Assembly: GCF_000308455.1 (NCBI RefSeq)
Contig: NZ_BAFP01000274.1
Location: 62,001 to 126,000, forward strand
Length of the DNA: 64,000 nt
Direction of reading: 5' to 3'
Source: Nocardia abscessus NBRC 100374
GTDB taxonomy: Bacteria; Actinomycetota; Actinomycetes; Mycobacteriales; Mycobacteriaceae
Position numbers and translations under genes: made by a program. Shown here piece by piece: positions 61,366 to 64,000 of the stretch. Position 1 is the stretch's first letter. Every line of letters begins with the position of its first letter. Below the pieces are notes generated by a model, which was not told where the DNA came from, ran no database searches, and was given only the letters and a program-made list of their open reading frames with translations.

Positions 61366-62630
61366 GACGCGGCGACCTCGGTCTGGACGGCGGAATCGGT
61401 GCGCCGCCCTTCTTCTTTCCCCGGTGGCGGGTCGCCGCGGTGCGCCGCGGGGGTGGCGCCACAGAGTTTCAGCAACGGTGCCGTCATCGCGGTGGTGACC
61501 AACGCCATCATGACGAGCAGCGAGTACAGCCGCTGTTCGATGACGCCGATCGTGAGCCCGATGTTCAGGATCACCAGTTCGGTCAGCCCTCGGGTGTTCA
61601 TCAGCGCCGCGAGGGCCGCGGACTCGGTCCGATCGGTCCGGGCGAGGCGGGCCGCCAGGTAGGTGCCGCCGAGCTTTCCGGCGATCGCGGCGAACATGAT
61701 CGCGGCGAATTCGCCGATCGCGGCGCGATCGAGGGCGCCGAGGTCGACCTGGAGGCCGGCCACCACGAAGAACGCGGGCAGGAAGATGCTGCTCAGGAGC
61801 TGGGCGCCGCTGTCGACCGCCGTGCGCAGCCGCCGGGGGAAGACGACACCGAACAGGAACGCGCCGAAGATCAGGTGAAGTCCCAGCCATTCGGTGGTGG
61901 CGCCCAGCAGCAGAGCGCCGGCGACGCCGAGGAAGACCATGTTGCCCGAATTCCTCTCCGACCCGGTGCGGGAGAGATGGTCGAGGGCTGGACGCACCGC
62001 CCACCACAACACCAGGACCAGCGGAACGAACAACAGCAACCGCCAGTGGTGATCCGTGCCAGGCCGGGCGATGGCGATGACCACCGCCAGTCCGCACCAG
62101 GCCAGGACGTCGTCCACCGCGGCGCAGGTCATGGCCGATTGGCCGAGCGGAGTGCCGAGCAGCTTGCGGTCGTGCAGGATCCGGGCCAGCACCGGGAACG
62201 CGGTGACGGCCAGCGCGCAACCGATGAAGAGCGCGAAGGTCAGCCGGTTGTCACCGTCGTGCCGGGCCAGCGCCCAGAGCGCGACGACGGAACCGAGCGC
62301 GAAGGGCGCGATGTAGGCCGACAGCGCGATCGCCGTGACCGACCGCTTGCGTCCGGCGATCGACCGCAGATCCATCTCGAGGCCCGCCGAGAACATGAAG
62401 ATCATCACCCCGACATTCGCGAATGCCGTGAGGTACGACCGGATGTCGAGCGGGAAGACCGCCTCGGACAACTGCGCTCCGAGAATCGTCGGACCCGCGA
62501 GTATGCCCGCCACGATCTCGCCGATCACGGCGGGCTGGCCGAGCCGCTCGGCCAGCCAGCCCAGCAGACGTGCCGCGCCCACGATCAAGACGAGGTCCAG
62601 CAACAGAAAGATCATTTGATGGCTCGGCAT
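61362..62630 (-). CDS. CPA2-type cation/proton antiporter
   Basis: 422 residues with about 12 hydrophobic segments (MIFLLLDLVLIVGAARLLGW, AVIGEIVAGILAGPTILG, NVGVMIFMFSAGLEMDLRS, AAVDDVLAWCGLAVVIAIAR). The DD pair in AVDDVLAWCG is the ion-binding site of CPA2 Na+/H+ or K+/H+ exchangers. No TrkA-N domain is fused. The C-terminal tail is hydrophilic. First gene of a two-gene unit with the HAD phosphatase. Confidence 0.88.
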   Translation of the reverse strand: MPSHQMIFLLLDLVLIVGAARLLGWLAERLGQPAVIGEIVAGILAGPTILGAQLSEAVFPLDIRSYLTAFANVGVMIFMFSAGLEMDLRSIAGRKRSVTAIALSAYIAPFALGSVVALWALARHDGDNRLTFALFIGCALAVTAFPVLARILHDRKLLGTPLGQSAMTCAAVDDVLAWCGLAVVIAIARPGTDHHWRLLLFVPLVLVLWWAVRPALDHLSRTGSERNSGNMVFLGVAGALLLGATTEWLGLHLIFGAFLFGVVFPRRLRTAVDSGAQLLSSIFLPAFFVVAGLQVDLGALDRAAIGEFAAIMFAAIAGKLGGTYLAARLARTDRTESAALAALMNTRGLTELVILNIGLTIGVIEQRLYSLLVMMALVTTAMTAPLLKLCGATPAAHRGDPPPGKEEGRRTDSAVQTEVAAS

Positions 62631-62941
62631 CGCCTCGACTCCGTTCGACCTCGACGAATCGCGGGATCGGATTCGATGCTCGCACGGGGTATCTCCGTAG
62701 CGAATCGACCGCGGTGCGGAACCCCCCGAAACTTGGACTGCCTGCACCGAGACGATAGCGCACCGGCCCGGTGGACGAGAGCGCAGAGTGATCCAGGCCA
62801 CGTCCGTCGTGCCAGGGGTGCGGGCTGGCGCAAAGAGGTGCATCTCTGTCGCGAATCGGACTGGCTGGTCGCTCTTTTGGTTGTGAATACTTCGTTCTAT
62901 GGCTTGTGCCGGTCGGAGGGCTCAGCCGAGGGGAGTCGACG
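62631..62941. other. Divergent promoter region, no gene
   Basis: 310 bases between the divergent antiporter and SDR genes; no palindrome or terminator recognised. Confidence 0.4.
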
Positions 62942-63757
62942 TTGTTCGAAGGTAAGACGGTACTCGTAACCGGTGCGGCAACCATCATCGGAGCTGAAGT
63001 CGCTGGTGTCTTCGCTGAATATTCCGCGAATGTCGTACTGGGTGACATAGATACGGACGGGGGGAAGGGGGCGGCCGCCGCGATCGGCGACCGAGCCGTC
63101 TTCGTGCCCCTCGATGTGCGCAGCGACGCGTCGATCAGGTCGTTCGTCGCCGCCGCGGTCGAGCGGTACGGACGAATCGATGTTCTGGTCAACATCGCCT
63201 GCGTCTACGGCGACGACGGGCCCGGCGGGGATGCGCGGGCACAGTGGCTCGACGTGCTGAACACCAATGTGGTCGGCGCGGCGATGTTGTGCGAGCAGGC
63301 GCGCAGCCAGCTACGGGACACGGCGGGTTCCATCGTCAATTTCGCGTCTCCCAGCGGACGCATCGCTCAGGCGGGGCGGATTCGATACCCGGTCAGCAAG
63401 GCGGGGATGCTGCAGCTGACCCGCAGTCTCGCGCTGGAGTACGCCGGCGACGGGATCCGGGTGAACAGTGTCTCGCCGGGCTGGACCTGGTCCCGCGTGA
63501 TGGACGAGGTCACCGAAGGAGACCGGGCCCGCACCGATGCGGTGGCCTCGCGGTTCCACATGCTGGGCAGGGCGGCCGACGCCCGCGAGATCGGCGAGGT
63601 GGTCGCCTTTCTCACCTCGTCCAAGGCGAGCTTCGTGACCGGCGCCGAGTGGACGGTGGACGGCGGTTACTCGGCTCTCGGACCCGAGCAGACCACATCG
63701 GCGATCGAGCTGCTCATGCGAGAGCGCCCGGAATCGCACGCAACTTCTCTGGCTTAG
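62942..63757 (+). CDS. Short-chain dehydrogenase, TTG start
   Basis: 271 residues. I choose TTG 62942 with GAGGGGAG before it because the sequence then starts LFEGKTVLVTGAATIIG, the normal SDR opening. The cofactor loop reads TGAATIIG (the usual TGxxxGIG loses one Gly), and the second motif is NIAC instead of NxAG, but the catalytic Ser (NFASPSG) and YPVSK are intact. DIDTDGG after beta-2 with Asp suggests NAD(H). It is 11 bases before the acyl-CoA-dehydrogenase-like gene and probably in its operon. Confidence 0.82.
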   Translation: MFEGKTVLVTGAATIIGAEVAGVFAEYSANVVLGDIDTDGGKGAAAAIGDRAVFVPLDVRSDASIRSFVAAAVERYGRIDVLVNIACVYGDDGPGGDARAQWLDVLNTNVVGAAMLCEQARSQLRDTAGSIVNFASPSGRIAQAGRIRYPVSKAGMLQLTRSLALEYAGDGIRVNSVSPGWTWSRVMDEVTEGDRARTDAVASRFHMLGRAADAREIGEVVAFLTSSKASFVTGAEWTVDGGYSALGPEQTTSAIELLMRERPESHATSLA

Positions 63758-63768
63758 GAATTGGGAAA

Positions 63769-64000
63769 ATGACTGCAGCAACAATTTCGGCGACCTCCTT
63801 GCTGACGGCGGTCCGGTCGCTGGCCCCCGATTTGGCCGCGCGTCGCAGTGAGATCGATGCCGAGCGCCGGCTCCCGGTGGACATCGTCGAGCGGCTTCGC
63901 GAAATCGGTGTCTACCGTATGTGTTTCAGCGCTGAGATCGGCGGCCCCGGCTTGACCTCGCTCGAGCAACTGGAAATCGTCGAGGCGCTGTCCTACGGCG
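63769..64000 (+). CDS. Acyl-CoA dehydrogenase-fold flavoprotein (partial)
   Basis: 77 residues to the window edge; the gene continues. ATG follows GGGAAA. SLLTAVRSLAPDLAARRSEI, LPVDIVERLREIGVYRMCFS, IGGPGLTSLEQLEIVEALS is the N-terminal helical domain of flavin-dependent hydroxylases of the HsaA/HpaH type and acyl-CoA dehydrogenases. Subtype cannot be set without the rest. Confidence 0.75.
   Translation, partial: MTAATISATSLLTAVRSLAPDLAARRSEIDAERRLPVDIVERLREIGVYRMCFSAEIGGPGLTSLEQLEIVEALSYG

Overview
The window is high-GC actinobacterial DNA. It most resembles a Nocardia or Rhodococcus relative in the Mycobacteriales. The reasons are the KasA-like ketosynthase, cutinases and LIP-family secretory lipases, a ring-cleavage catabolic operon, AlkB, many TetR/ArsR regulators, frequent GTG starts and ATGA overlaps. 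The genus is an inference from gene content only.

Region 1 (1-7.2 kb) is an accessory biosynthesis-like cluster that runs off the left edge. It holds a GST-fold protein ending in a PqqD-like domain, a radical SAM/SPASM protein that also starts with a PqqD-like domain, and a complete alpha-beta fusion of the bacterial-type glycyl-tRNA synthetase. Two decayed genes follow (one a hexulose-phosphate-synthase-like pseudogene), then a GNAT acetyltransferase. The layout suggests peptide (RiPP) maturation with a glycine or glycyl-tRNA link, but no precursor peptide is visible. Region 2 (7.2-10.6 kb) has a second GNAT, a NUDIX hydrolase and two MmyB-type regulators.

Region 3 (about 11-43.2 kb) is an integrative conjugative element. 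Its right end is certain: a xis/int pair abuts an intact tRNA-Pro(GGG). I found no copy of the tRNA 3' end on the left, so the left end is unknown and could lie outside the window. The element has a short amphipathic peptide gene, secreted or surface proteins (a glycine-zipper protein, a cutinase and two alpha/beta hydrolases that lost the nucleophile Ser), and a fusion of a ParA-like and a BTAD domain. It also has an operon built on a MoxR ATPase and a VWA protein with an HExxH motif, together with a triple winged-helix protein. Conjugation genes are a VirB1-like muramidase/NlpC protein, a replication-relaxation protein, a VirD4 coupling protein, a VirB2-like pilin, a VirB6-like protein and a PrgI-VirB4 fusion. 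A smaller element (tyrosine recombinase, XRE protein and a degenerate zinc-ribbon recombinase) seems to have inserted near the 3' end of a DNA methyltransferase gene.

Region 4 (43.2-64 kb) reads as ordinary chromosome: a CYP157-like P450 without ExxR, an SDR, a truncated GNAT, an MBL hydrolase, an amidohydrolase, and an operon of meta-cleavage hydrolase, extradiol dioxygenase and FAD hydroxylase with its TetR regulator. The same 20-bp operator design lies upstream of that operon and of the regulator. Then come alkB, a secretory lipase diverging from a TetR gene, an AHSA1/ArsR pair, a KAS, a GlxA-type AraC regulator, a HAD phosphatase with a CPA2 antiporter, and an SDR followed by the start of an acyl-CoA-dehydrogenase-fold flavoprotein.
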